From positions 248,001-312,000 of the forward strand of contig NC_026491.1 in assembly GCF_000328475.2 (NCBI RefSeq): a stretch of 64,000 nucleotides of DNA, written 5' to 3'. This DNA is from Mycosarcoma maydis. Lineage: Eukaryota > Basidiomycota > Ustilaginomycetes > Ustilaginales. How positions within the stretch are numbered: position 1 is the first letter of the stretch; each line of letters opens with the position of its first letter. Below are positions 8,457-19,200 of the stretch, piece after piece. The position numbers and the translations under genes are program-made. The notes under the pieces are model-generated. The model saw nothing but the letters and a program-made list of their open reading frames with translations, was not told the origin of the DNA and ran no database searches.

Positions 8457-9668
8457 ATGGTCTCTGGCCTCACTCTAGCAGGACGTTTGCTCTCTCGCCA
8501 TGCAACGGTCTTGTCGGCACTCGAAGCAACCGCGGCCTCATCAACGCTGCGTTGGCGAGCGATTCAGACCCATGCAGCTTTACTTGGACCCACACGCAGA
8601 CCTAGACTACAGGTGAACCTCCGAAGCGCATCCGCTGGTCCTACGACGTCAGGCAAGCGTTGGCTGGCTAGACAGAGCACCTCGCGCGAGTTTGTGATCC
8701 CGGTGATTGACTTTGGCGCGTTCGTACGAGCAGACGCCACCGATGCGGATCGAGCCAGGACGTCGCACGAGCTCACTCAGGCATTCAAGTCGTCCGGATT
8801 CGCCTATCTTTGCAACCACGGCATCTCTACCGAGCAGATCGAAAACACGTTTCTCAAATCAGCCGAGTTCTTCAAGCTGCCAATCGTAAAAAAGGAGCAA
8901 CTAGCATGGAAAGATCCACGTGCGAATCGTGGCTATGTTGCTCAAGGACGAGAGCGTGTGACCCAGGCAACCTCAGCTGAAGAGATTGCGGCGCTGCGAC
9001 AACAGACGCCGGACTACAAGGAGTCGCTCGAGATCGGCAACGATGACGATCCTGTTTGGAAGAACGAATGGCCGCAAGAAAGCGACGCACCCGAGTTCAA
9101 AGATACAATGCTCGCCTTTCAGACAGCCGCACACGAGCTTCACATCAAGGTCATGTCGTCAATCGCCATCGGATTGGGACTTGAGGCTCACTTCTTTGAT
9201 GACAAGTGCGATCAGGAATGGCACACGTTGCGCCTGCTTCACTATCCGAGCGTCAAAATCGACAAGCTCAAGGTGCAAGGTTCGGCCCGGGCAGGCGAGC
9301 ACAGCGACTATGGCTCCATCACACTCTTGTTCCAGGATAGCGTAGGTGGGCTTGAGGCCAAAAACCCGAATACGGGCATGTACCATGCAGCTGATCCGAT
9401 TCCGGGCACGATCGTGGTCAACGTGGGTGATCTGTTGGCGCGTTGGTCGAATGATCAGCTGCGCTCGACACTGCACCGCGTCAAGGCGCCTCAGGCGCTA
9501 GACGCCAAGGCAGAGTACACACCTACGCGGTACTCGATCGCCTTTTTCTGCAACCCCAACGAGAAACAGCTGATCGAGGCGTTGCCCAACTTGAACGAGC
9601 GTCCCAAGTACGAGCGCATCCTGACCAAACACTACCTTGCCAAGCGTCTGAGCGAGACATACACATGA
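8457..9668 (+). CDS. 2-oxoglutarate/Fe(II)-dependent dioxygenase (isopenicillin-N-synthase fold)
   Basis: A 403-residue intronless protein. Residues about 80-190 form a non-haem dioxygenase N-terminal domain (VIPVIDFGAF, SSGFAYLCNHGIS). The C-terminal oxygenase domain has the iron ligands HxD in GEHSDYGS (about 282-284) and a distal His in STLHRVKAP (about 339), plus the 2-oxoglutarate-binding Arg in RYSIAFF (about 358). All catalytic residues are present. The first about 75 residues are basic and Ser/Ala/Arg-rich, unlike the family, and may be a mitochondrial presequence. It is divergent from the aldehyde dehydrogenase and may share its control region. These enzymes hydroxylate, desaturate or demethylate small molecules; the substrate cannot be read from sequence. 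Confidence 0.9.
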   Translation: MVSGLTLAGRLLSRHATVLSALEATAASSTLRWRAIQTHAALLGPTRRPRLQVNLRSASAGPTTSGKRWLARQSTSREFVIPVIDFGAFVRADATDADRARTSHELTQAFKSSGFAYLCNHGISTEQIENTFLKSAEFFKLPIVKKEQLAWKDPRANRGYVAQGRERVTQATSAEEIAALRQQTPDYKESLEIGNDDDPVWKNEWPQESDAPEFKDTMLAFQTAAHELHIKVMSSIAIGLGLEAHFFDDKCDQEWHTLRLLHYPSVKIDKLKVQGSARAGEHSDYGSITLLFQDSVGGLEAKNPNTGMYHAADPIPGTIVVNVGDLLARWSNDQLRSTLHRVKAPQALDAKAEYTPTRYSIAFFCNPNEKQLIEALPNLNERPKYERILTKHYLAKRLSETYT

Positions 9669-10451
9669 GCTAGCCACACGCTCGACTTGACCTCTGTATC
9701 GCTGGAACAAATGCACCTACCACAGGCTGGATCAATCTTCCAGCGTGGCCGTTGCGATGGTGGAAATGGATTTGGATTGTATATAGGACAACGACGACCT
9801 GAACCTAGGCAGATAGGAAAGAAAAACAAAGAAAGAAACGAGTGTGCCAACCACCGACCCACTCCATTGCGCTTGCAAGAGAGCAAAGAAGCATGGGTGC
9901 TGAGATGTTGGATCGCGGACCAGCCTTGTGCTCGCATCGCCCCCTGCGAGAGACGCTGCAAGCGACAAGAAAAAACGGTGCGAGGGCTCGAGCAAACAAA
10001 ACAAAAGAGCCCCCTGGAGTCGCGAGTGGATCTAGACCGCCATTGACGCTCACCTCGTGGCCATGGAAGAGCAAGAGAAGCACCAGAATGCTTCAGGCCG
10101 AGGGAGCAACACTAGGCGGTCACAAGTTTGCTGCACAAGGAAGAGAAGAAAAGAGTGATTCGACGTTCCCACCGAATCTTTATACTCGTTCGAATTGCTT
10201 AAAAGATGGAAAAAAAAAACAGAAAAAAAGAAAATGGGAAAATTGCATCACGTGATTGGATGAAATCGGGAGCCGATCTGACGAACAAGATCCATGTGGA
10301 GCAATCACGAATAAACGTAACCGGTGTTGGCTGCATGCTGGGGTCAGTGCAGCGTTTGTGCGCTGTTATCAGCAGCAGCCTCCTTGGACGCTTTCGATCA
10401 GCACAACGACCACCACCCGCATCATCTTGAGCCGATGCAAGATGAAGCAAG
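9669..10451. promoter_or_regulatory. Spacer and atg9 promoter region
   Basis: 783 bp without a credible gene. It is purine-rich in places, with A runs at about 10205-10235. A palindromic ATCACGTGAT (E-box CACGTG core) lies at 10247-10256, about 200 bp before the atg9 ATG, and a CAATCACGAATAA motif is near 10305. The E-box as a bHLH site is an inference. Confidence 0.45.
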
Positions 10452-12818
10452 ATGGATCGTGATTCTCCCTTTGCCGATCCCGACCGCTCTGATCCGCTGC
10501 CTGCGCCCTCCAACACCCTCAAAGCTTCGATCTTTGCGCAATCCCGCATCGTACATCCCTCAACCAGCGTATATAACCAATTCGGTCGGCATCGTCACGA
10601 TGACATCGGCCAAGAATCGTTCCACGAAGGCATACAGCCTAGTGTAGCCTCGCTCGCGAATTTGCAAGGTTCATATACAGCTAAAAGCATCCACCCTCAC
10701 CATTCGGCGATTGGTCTACGCAATAGTAGCTACGATGATCATGGTGACGATGCTGACGAGCAGGACCCCGAGGATCTGCTCTCGGACGAAGAGCTCGGAT
10801 TGATAGCTGGCGATGCTCGAAACCCTTCTGCGTCGCTATCGTACGCCTCGAACCGGTCCCGCAAACGTCGAACCAACCCTTCCGATCCTCGCTCGCGTGC
10901 CTCTGCTGTCGGTGGTCTGAGCGCGAAGCAAAAGGCGCTGTGGATGTGGGCCAACGTCGACAATCTGGATGCGTTTCTGCAAGAGGTGTACGCCTACTAT
11001 GTTGGTCGCGGCGCCATCTGCATTGCGCTTTCGCGTTCGCTCAACCTGCTCACCGTCGCCTTTGTGATTTGTTTCTCGACGTTTCTGTTTGGATGCATCG
11101 ACTATTCTAGCATTCGCCACGACGGTCAGCTGAGCGATGTCATCGTAGGCCACTGCGTCGCCGGCTTTTCTCCCTTTGCTACACTGGTTGTTGTACTGCT
11201 TCTAGCCGCATTTGGCTGGCAAGCGGTGCAATTCGTGCTCGGATTGTCGAGACTCAGAGCCATGCATCGCTTCTACGAACAGCTGCTGGGCATTCCGGAT
11301 GCGGATGTCCAGTCCATCCCATGGCACGAGGTGGTGAATCGGCTGTCGGCTCTGCGAGACCAGCATCCCACCACGTCGCTCAGCTCGGCCGACGAGATGG
11401 AGCTGGGCCAACGTACATCTTCATCGCTGCGTCGGTCTCATCCGCAGCCGTTGGATGCACACGACGTAGCAAACCGCATCATGCGTCAGGAGAACTACCT
11501 GATCGCTCTGTTCAACGAAAACATTCTCGACCTCTCTGTGCCCGGCTTGCGCAGCAGGAGCCCATCGTTGACACGCAGTCTGGAATGGAACCTCCACTTT
11601 TGCTTGCTCGGCTTTCTGTTCGATTCGAACGGACAGGTGCGACATGCCTTTCTCTCGGAACGCTACCGTGCCGACCTGATCGAGGGACTTCGACGTCGAT
11701 TTCTGTTTATGGCTGTGGTAAACGCGATCTTTGCACCGTTTATCGTGCTGTACCTGCTTCTGTACTCGTTCTTTCGCTACTTTGAAGAGTACCACAAGGA
11801 CCCTTCGAACCTTGGATCGCGGCAGTATACGCAATACGCACGATGGAAGTTTCGCGAATTCAACGAGCTGCCGCACCTCTTTCGAAGGCGATGTCGCACG
11901 TCGTATGTGGCTGCATCCAAGTACATGGACCAGTTTCCGAAGGAGAAGACGGCGATCGTTGCGCGCTTTGTGGCATTTGTGGCAGGCTCATTTACCGCGG
12001 TGCTCCTGCTGGCATCCGTGATGGATCCGGATGTGTTTGTGCACTTCAACATTACGCCACAGCGCAATGTGCTGTTCTACATTGGCGTGTTTGGTGCGAT
12101 TCTGGCAGTCGCGCGGGGCATGATTCCAGACGAGCATGTGGTGTTTGAGCCCGAGGCGATGCTGCGCGAGGTGATCGAGCAGACACACTACCTGCCGCAA
12201 GACTGGAAGGGACGCTTCCATTCGGCGCAAGTTCACCAAGCATTTGGACAGCTGTATACACTCAAGATTTACATTTTTCTGCAGGAGCTGCTAAGCGTAG
12301 TGACGACACCGTTTGTGCTTTGGCTGTCGTTGCCAGCGTGCGCACCGGATCTGATCGATTTCCTGCGCAAGTATACGGTCCATGTGGATGGGCTAGGGCA
12401 TGTCTGTTCGTTTGCCGTCTTTGACTTTGCGCGACAGCCCACAGCGAGCACAATGGGGGGAGCGGCGGCAAAAGGGATTCACAGGCAGCAGCAGCAGCAG
12501 CAACAACAACAACAACAAAGTGGCGGTAGTGGAAGGACGAGAGCGCCGAGAAACGGCATGAGCCAAGCAAAGATGGAGCAAAGCATATTGGGGTTCAGAG
12601 CGAACCATCCGGATTGGGACCCGGCGGCGCACGCCAGCACAGCATCAATACAGCGTGTAGATGACGACGCAGGCGCGACGACGTTGCAGTACGGACATGG
12701 CGATGGACGATCCACATCGGATGCACCTACCGGCGTCGGCGCAGGAGCAAAAGTCAAGGACCTCATAGACCACATTTATCGCGGTAGCGGCGGTGCAGCC
12801 GGTGCGAGCCGATGGTAA
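10452..12818 (+). CDS. ATG9: Autophagy-related lipid scramblase Atg9
   Basis: A 788-residue intronless protein. Atg9 is the multispanning protein of autophagy vesicles, and the family acts as a lipid scramblase that feeds the growing autophagosome. The N-terminal about 155 residues are polar and acidic. The family core starts at LDAFLQEVYAYYVGRG, with the first membrane segment LTVAFVICFSTFLFGCIDY. It continues through MRQENYLIALFNENILDL, RSLEWNLHFCLLGFLFDSNG, FRYFEEYHKDPSNLGSRQYT, RNVLFYIGVFGAILAVARGMIPDE and SFAVFDF, all in family order. The C-terminal tail (about 120 residues) is disordered and carries about 12 Gln encoded by CAG/CAA (about 12486-12521). The first codons (ATG GAT CGT GAT TCT) include a near copy of the spacer heptamer. 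Confidence 0.96.
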   Translation: MDRDSPFADPDRSDPLPAPSNTLKASIFAQSRIVHPSTSVYNQFGRHRHDDIGQESFHEGIQPSVASLANLQGSYTAKSIHPHHSAIGLRNSSYDDHGDDADEQDPEDLLSDEELGLIAGDARNPSASLSYASNRSRKRRTNPSDPRSRASAVGGLSAKQKALWMWANVDNLDAFLQEVYAYYVGRGAICIALSRSLNLLTVAFVICFSTFLFGCIDYSSIRHDGQLSDVIVGHCVAGFSPFATLVVVLLLAAFGWQAVQFVLGLSRLRAMHRFYEQLLGIPDADVQSIPWHEVVNRLSALRDQHPTTSLSSADEMELGQRTSSSLRRSHPQPLDAHDVANRIMRQENYLIALFNENILDLSVPGLRSRSPSLTRSLEWNLHFCLLGFLFDSNGQVRHAFLSERYRADLIEGLRRRFLFMAVVNAIFAPFIVLYLLLYSFFRYFEEYHKDPSNLGSRQYTQYARWKFREFNELPHLFRRRCRTSYVAASKYMDQFPKEKTAIVARFVAFVAGSFTAVLLLASVMDPDVFVHFNITPQRNVLFYIGVFGAILAVARGMIPDEHVVFEPEAMLREVIEQTHYLPQDWKGRFHSAQVHQAFGQLYTLKIYIFLQELLSVVTTPFVLWLSLPACAPDLIDFLRKYTVHVDGLGHVCSFAVFDFARQPTASTMGGAAAKGIHRQQQQQQQQQQQSGGSGRTRAPRNGMSQAKMEQSILGFRANHPDWDPAAHASTASIQRVDDDAGATTLQYGHGDGRSTSDAPTGVGAGAKVKDLIDHIYRGSGGAAGASRW

Positions 12819-13762
12819 GCAGCAAGCACAGCAGGCAGAGATGGAATTCTCAAATCATATTCAGAGTCAAGTGTGTGCAGAAGACGTGCATCTTTGGTGC
12901 AGTGTGCACATGACCTCGACACGATTGAGAAGGACTCGGAGAAGGACTCGTGAGGGTTGGGAATGCACTCACGATAGACGATGCAAAAATGCATGGTGGC
13001 GCGTCGCTCTCTGTCAAAAGCAACTCGAACCTCACGATTCGTTGTTCCGCCCCTACTGTATGTCATCAGACCCTTTGTCCTCAGACCCTCACACATGCAC
13101 ACACGCGTGCACATGCTTTAGGCTTGGCTGTGTATAGACCCTTGACTTCCGTGAGAGTTTGCAATCGAAACCCCAGTGAAAACTCTCTCAGCCGGACACA
13201 CTGAGAACACATTCGTGATTCCGTGGTTGATCGTGGGTTGATTTGATTGCACGTTGGTGGTGAGTTTTTGTGAGTGCCGTGCTGGCACAAACGTTTACGA
13301 TTAACACTATCCAAAAAGTCTGTGCATAGTGAATCGTGAATCACGAATCGTGAATCGTGAATGGTAAAAGGAGTTGAATACTGACTTGTTCAGAATTGCA
13401 ATCAAGCTTAGTCACGATTTGTGACTCGGTTGCGTGTCAAAATCACAATTTTGGAGGTCCGATCGGATCGGCTGTGACTCGCGATAGCGAAATCTGTCTC
13501 TCTGTAATCGGAATCGTGAAGAATCTGTTCTGAATATCAGAAGCAAAGCTCAGTTGTGAGTTGAAAAATCAAACACTCATTAACCCTTCTTAGGCCCAAG
13601 TTGAGATCGGGAAGCTCGCGCTGGTGGCTCAGTCACGAGTCGCAGAGTGAGAGTGGCAAAGTAAGTTAAATCACGATTAATTCACGATTCACAGTCACGA
13701 GTCACGAGTCACGCTTGGCCAACGGCGGATGGCGCTGATGGGGATGAATCACGAATCAAATT

Positions 13763-13804
13763 GTGAATCGTGAATCGTGAATCGTGAATCGTGAATCGTG
13801 AATA
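13763..13804. repeat. GTGAATC heptamer array, about 6 copies
   Basis: Five perfect GTGAATC units followed by GTGAATA, flanked by single CACGAAT/ATCGTGAAT motifs. Confidence 0.95.
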
Positions 13805-14082
13805 TCGTAAATCGTGAATCACAGAATTACGAGTGTCGGTCGTGGATGCGCCGTGTCTCTTTGTAACTCTGCTTCACTCTTTGTCACTCTGCTTGGCTCT
13901 GCTCGGATTGGAGCAATTCAAAGCCTATACTGATTGGCTCCATCATCATCCTTCTCCTCCTTTCCCCACATCCTTGCATTTCATCCACGATCCGATCCTC
14001 GTCCTTCTTTCGTCGCTGCTTTTCTTTTTCTTCACCAGTTCGGGGTCGGTCATCCTCTCCTGCGGCTCGCGTTCTGGTCTAG

Positions 14083-14133
14083 CATTCGACCACCATTCGA
14101 TCACCATTCGACCACCATTCGACCACCATTCGA
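14083..14133. repeat. 11-bp repeat CATTCGACCAC, 4.6 copies
   Basis: Tandem CATTCGACCAC with one variant unit (CATTCGATCAC), in the pyrimidine-rich leader region of the snf5 gene. Confidence 0.9.
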
Positions 14134-14600
14134 GCTTTCCAACGCACATGACTCATCCTCGGCGTGGCAGCTTGAGCTCGTAGACCATCCCCTTTGCCTC
14201 TCTTGTCCAACGCCAGCATCTTTATACTCGCTGTCAACGCGTTGTTGTATTGCGCCGCGCGGTTTTGACCTTGTTGCTAAGCCCATCCATCCGTCACAGT
14301 GACTCTTTTCCACCCTCGGATTCGCCCATGATCTACACGTAGGCTCAACCTCGTGTCTTGCCATTGTACGCCACGCTTCTCACCGGATTCGTCTACATTC
14401 GAGCCACCTCAGCCTTAGTCGACGCGGATTCGAGCTATCCCCGTCGCGCATTGTCTAGCTGCTACGCCCCTCGAGCCACCCAAGACGTATCACTCTTTTG
14501 CAACTTTGAGCGCTTGCACCCCTCCAAGACAGCACCACCACCGCTTCGTCCTTGATCAGCCGACGCGCGCTGATCCGGCAACCACCCTCCTCGGCGCGTC

Positions 14601-15018
14601 ATGGATCCCAACATGTTTGGCAACAATTTCGCTGGCATGTTTGGCCAGCAACAACCCCAGCCTAACCCTACTGGTGGCGCTACCGGCACCATGGACGCCA
14701 ACAACATGACCAGCATCAACCCCGCCATGTTTGGCGGCCTCGACCTCACCACCCTCCAGAACAATCCACAGCTAGCTGCTGCGCTGTTACAACAACAGCA
14801 GCAACAACAACAACAACAACAACAACAACAGCAGCAGGCTTCGCAACCAAACACTCCTCAACAGCCGCGCTTTAACCCGGCCATGTTGAATTCTGCCATG
14901 ATGGGCCTGGATCAGAACAATCAGGCGTCTGGTGGTATCAACATGCAAGCTCTCCAGCGCGCTGCTGCAGCTGGCGTCAATAATCCCACGGCCTCCTTCA
15001 ATCCGCAGATGCTTTTGC

Positions 15019-15058
<40 letters not shown>

Positions 15059-15236
15059 GCAGCAGCAGCAGCAGCACCAGCAACGCCAAGGCACACCGCA
15101 GCAGCAACAGCCAGGCCAAGTGTCGCGGTGGCCACAACAGCAACAGCAACAGCAACAGCAACAACAACAACAACCGCAGCAACAGATGCAACAGAATCTG
15201 CTCACACAGCTGCAGAACAACGGAGGTGCCATGTTC

Positions 15237-15285
<49 letters not shown>

Positions 15286-16217
15286 GCAACAACAACATCT
15301 TTGGTCAGATGGGTGGTATGGGGCATCCACAACAGCAACAGCAACAACAACAACAATCTCAACAGCAGCAGTTTGGTGCCAGCCAATTCAATCCCGCTGC
15401 CTTTGGTCTCAATCCGCAGACTATGGCCTTTTTCCAGCAGAACCCCATGCAGGCTATGCAAGCAATGCAGACGTTTGGTCAGCTCAATCCTGGTGCTTTC
15501 CCCCCGGGTGCTTTCAACCAACTCATGATGCAACAGCTTCAGCAGTCCCAAAACCTGTCCGGCGGCTCAAATCAGCCAACTCAAGTCCCCAACATGTTTC
15601 AGCAGGCTCAAAATGGCAACATGGCTGGCATGCTCGATCCAGCTGCCTTGATGGCGGGTGCATCCAACCCACAACAGCAGCTAGCTATGTTTGGTGGCGC
15701 TGCTCCCGTTCCTGGCTCCTCGCCAGTCCGACCCAACTTGGCGCTTCAACAACAGCAGCCGCCAAACAGTCTTCCCTCGTATCTGCAGGCCAACAACCAG
15801 AACCTGAATCAGCCCGGTCAATCTTCGCCCGTCGCAACACATCAGCAGCCCGGAACGCCTCAGAACAATTCCAGCAACGGTACCGTTCCTTCCACCCCTA
15901 CAGCCACCACCAAGCCCAAGCCGCCACGCAAGAAAGCCGAAAAAAAGTCCACCGCCAAATCGCAGCAAAACCAAAACCAGACACCAGTCATGCAACACGC
16001 CAATGCTCCTGGTACCACCAGCATGCACCCCTCTCCCAGCGCTTCATCCGTGACTGGTATGCCGGGTCCCTCACTCCCAGGCAGCGCTTTCGAACGCTCA
16101 CGCAGCCATACCCGCTCTCCCAGCGTCTCCTTGGGCGGTCAAGGAACGCCATCACAGGTACATTCATTGCCTCCCGCCGTCCAAGCCATGTCACAGCAAC
16201 AACAGCATCAGCAACAT

Positions 16218-16249
<32 letters not shown>

Positions 16250-19200
16250 ACCGCCGATACCGCAACAGCAGCAGGTGGTCCCGCCTAATTGGATGCCGAG
16301 TCTCAATCCGCAACAGCAGCAAGCCGTCTTGTCCCGAGCGCTGACTCTTGCAAAGGCGCAGGAAGGCTCTGGTTTAACACCCGTTCATACACTTATGCAG
16401 ATGGGCTACTTGTTCCTCAAGGCTTCCAGCTTGCCAGGCGGCTCACATCCGTCCATGATGCCCAACGGTGGTATGGTGCTCACCATTAATGAGGCGCGCG
16501 GACTCAACCTCATCCCTCAGCAAGGCTCTCAATCAGGACAAACAGGCGCCATGGCACAGCAACATCATCAGCATCAGCACCAGCACCAGCAACAGCCTCA
16601 GCCTCAGCGGCAGCCTTCCTTCTCCGGTATGGCGAGCCAGCAACCACAGCAACCACTTGCACCATCACAGCAGCCACTCGGCTTTGGAGCTCCTCCATTG
16701 ACGCCGCAGCAGCAACAACAACAGCAAATCATGCTCGCCATGCAGCAACAGCAGCAGCACATGCACCCACAGTCTATGCACCAACCGCAGGCTCCTCTCG
16801 TCGCACCGCAGCTTGGCCATCCCCACGGCCAGCGATCTACCACGCCAGCAGGTCAGCACGCTTCTCCCTCGGCCATACATGCGCCTTCACCTATGGGCCC
16901 AGCAGGCGCCGTCTCGAGCCCTGGTATGGCCAACAAGTCCCGTCCACGCCAGCCAAGTCTCGCCCTCAGTACATCCAGCCGTCCAGACTCGCGTGGAGGG
17001 CTGGCGCCGCCTCCTTTCCAGCAACAGCCACAGCAACAACAGCACCATCAGCCAACAGCAGGCCCTCAAGGTCTGATGGCACCGCCGCCCGCTCCTGGCC
17101 ACATGCCTCCAGCTATGGCACCGGGTATGGGCGCCATGCCCCAGGGCATGGTTCCTCCAGGTGTGCAGGGTGGCCAGCTGCCTCCGGGCTTTGGACCAGC
17201 TGGTGCGCCTCAGATGGGTCCAGATGCGACACCGCCCATGCTCAAGCAGCAAGCACGACACCCATCTATGGCGCAGGATCCGTCGCTCGTTGCTACTCCG
17301 GAGCACCCCCGGCCATCGTTGGCTGGCACGGCTGCTTCCAGCATGGACGGCGTTGCTACCACGACACCGGATCCCATGATGTTGGCCGTAGCAAGCGCTG
17401 CCGCTGGTCAACCATCGGCTCAATCGCAGCTGATGGGCAGCTTTAGCAGCGCAACACCCACACGCAAAGCTCGCAAGGGCTCTCAGCCTGCTCCGACCGG
17501 TACGCCAGGTGCTGTGTGTACACCTGGCGATGGTGACACACCCGCGCTCTCCGATGCAGCCGTAGACGCTACGACGGCGACTGGCAAGCCCACAACACTG
17601 GCCGCCAACACTCCCGCTTTCATCCAAACCGTGCCTTCCAACTTGGCCAACATGCCCATGCTGCTTGGTGGACCAGCGCCGAAAGAGTCGGCGATCGGTA
17701 CGTCTATTACTCACTTCAATACGCGTGTCACCAAGCTCGACGACGCGATGCGTCCTCAGCGTGCAGCCGAAGACGAGGGCGGTGCAGGTTCAAGCCAAGT
17801 CGACAAGGAGGATGGCGATCAAGTGTGGACGCCACTCACGGCGGAACAAGAGGCGGAGCTGGCCAGCATCATGAGGCGCGATCTCGAGTACGAAAAGCTC
17901 TTCCGACAGCAGCAGCAAGAGATGGAAACGTCGCTCAGGCACCGTATCGACAGCGTAAGGCCGCCACGAAGAAAGGCGTCAGATGGCAGCATCACCAAGC
18001 CCAAACCTCTGGCGTGGTGGGAGCGTCCCGAGGAGGAGGATACGTCGGGTCTGTCGCGCGATGTGTTCAGACCTTTCGGCGTGCTCTTCCCGAACCAGAA
18101 GCGAGCTGAGCTCGAACAGGGTCAGCGCGGTGCTCGTCCTCACATTCCTCTGAAGCGCTCGCTCATGGAAATGGTCTCGCAGCAGGGTGAAGATTTGGTC
18201 CCCATTCGCCTCGAGATTGACCACGAGCACTGGAAGTTGCGCGACACTTTCACGTGGAACGCTCAAGACTCGCACATCAATGTCGAGGCATTTGCCCAGT
18301 CGATTTGCGAGGACATCGGACTGCCTGCGTCCGTGTTTGTGCCGCAGATCAAAGAGCAAATCACCGCACAGATCCTGGATCACCAGAGCACCAGCGCATT
18401 CAAAGCCAAGCCTACGTTTGATTTAAACATCGACACCAAGGAGGGCAAGGGATCGCTCGACGACCAGGACCTTCGCTGGTGGTCCAAGTGGCGACGCAAA
18501 GTTGATCGTCTTCCTTTTGGCGCGGCTTCAGAACCACGCGCCAAAGGTGACGGTGACAATGCCGTGATGGAGGTGGACAACAGCAGCGAAGAGGACGAGG
18601 TGCGATCAGAACCGCCCGAGCTCGTCGACACGACTCCGGTCGAGGAACTGCGCATGATGATCAAACTCGATATCACCGTAGGTGCCATGAATCTGATCGA
18701 TCAGTTCGAATGGGATGCGAGCGAGTCGGATCCCGCAGCTGCTGAAAAGTTTGCCGAGGCCTTTGCCGCTGATCTGGGCCTTTCGGGCGAGTTCAAAACG
18801 GCGATTGCCCATTCGATCCGCGAGCAGGTCTCTGTACACGTCAAGTCGCTTGCCATGACCGGTCACACGTTTGATGGCCGAATGATTGCCGACGAAGAGC
18901 TGCGTGCCGCTTTCCTGGGACCTGTCAGCAAGTCCAACTTGTCCAGAGGCGAGATCGAGTCGTATCACTTTACGCCTCGGCTGCTGCAGCTCACCGAGGC
19001 CGAGATCGAGCGACTGGATCGTGAACGCGAGCGCGAAGCACGTCGAAAACGTCGACAGACGCGTGGTCGCCGCGGTATCAATCTGCCGGACCGCGATCCT
19101 CAAAAGACGCAAAGAACGCCAGCGGTGTACGGCATCCAGACGGCACAGACGGGTGCGGACAACGCTCTGCAGAGTGTCAATGGTCTCAGCGACCGGTACG

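Larger units (their letters stand above)
12819..14600. promoter_or_regulatory. Long spacer and snf5 upstream/leader region
   Basis: 1.8 kb with no credible gene. The left half contains many GTGAATC/CACGAAT motifs (near 13212, 13330-13365, 13670-13715 and the 13763-13804 array). The right half from about 13930 is pyrimidine-rich and looks like a long promoter/5' leader of the snf5 gene, with an 11-bp repeat at 14083-14133. Confidence 0.5.

Noticed and set aside
14787..15551. Leu/Val-rich minus-strand ORF
   Set aside because: Antisense of CAA/CAG and AAC codon repeats in the snf5 gene.
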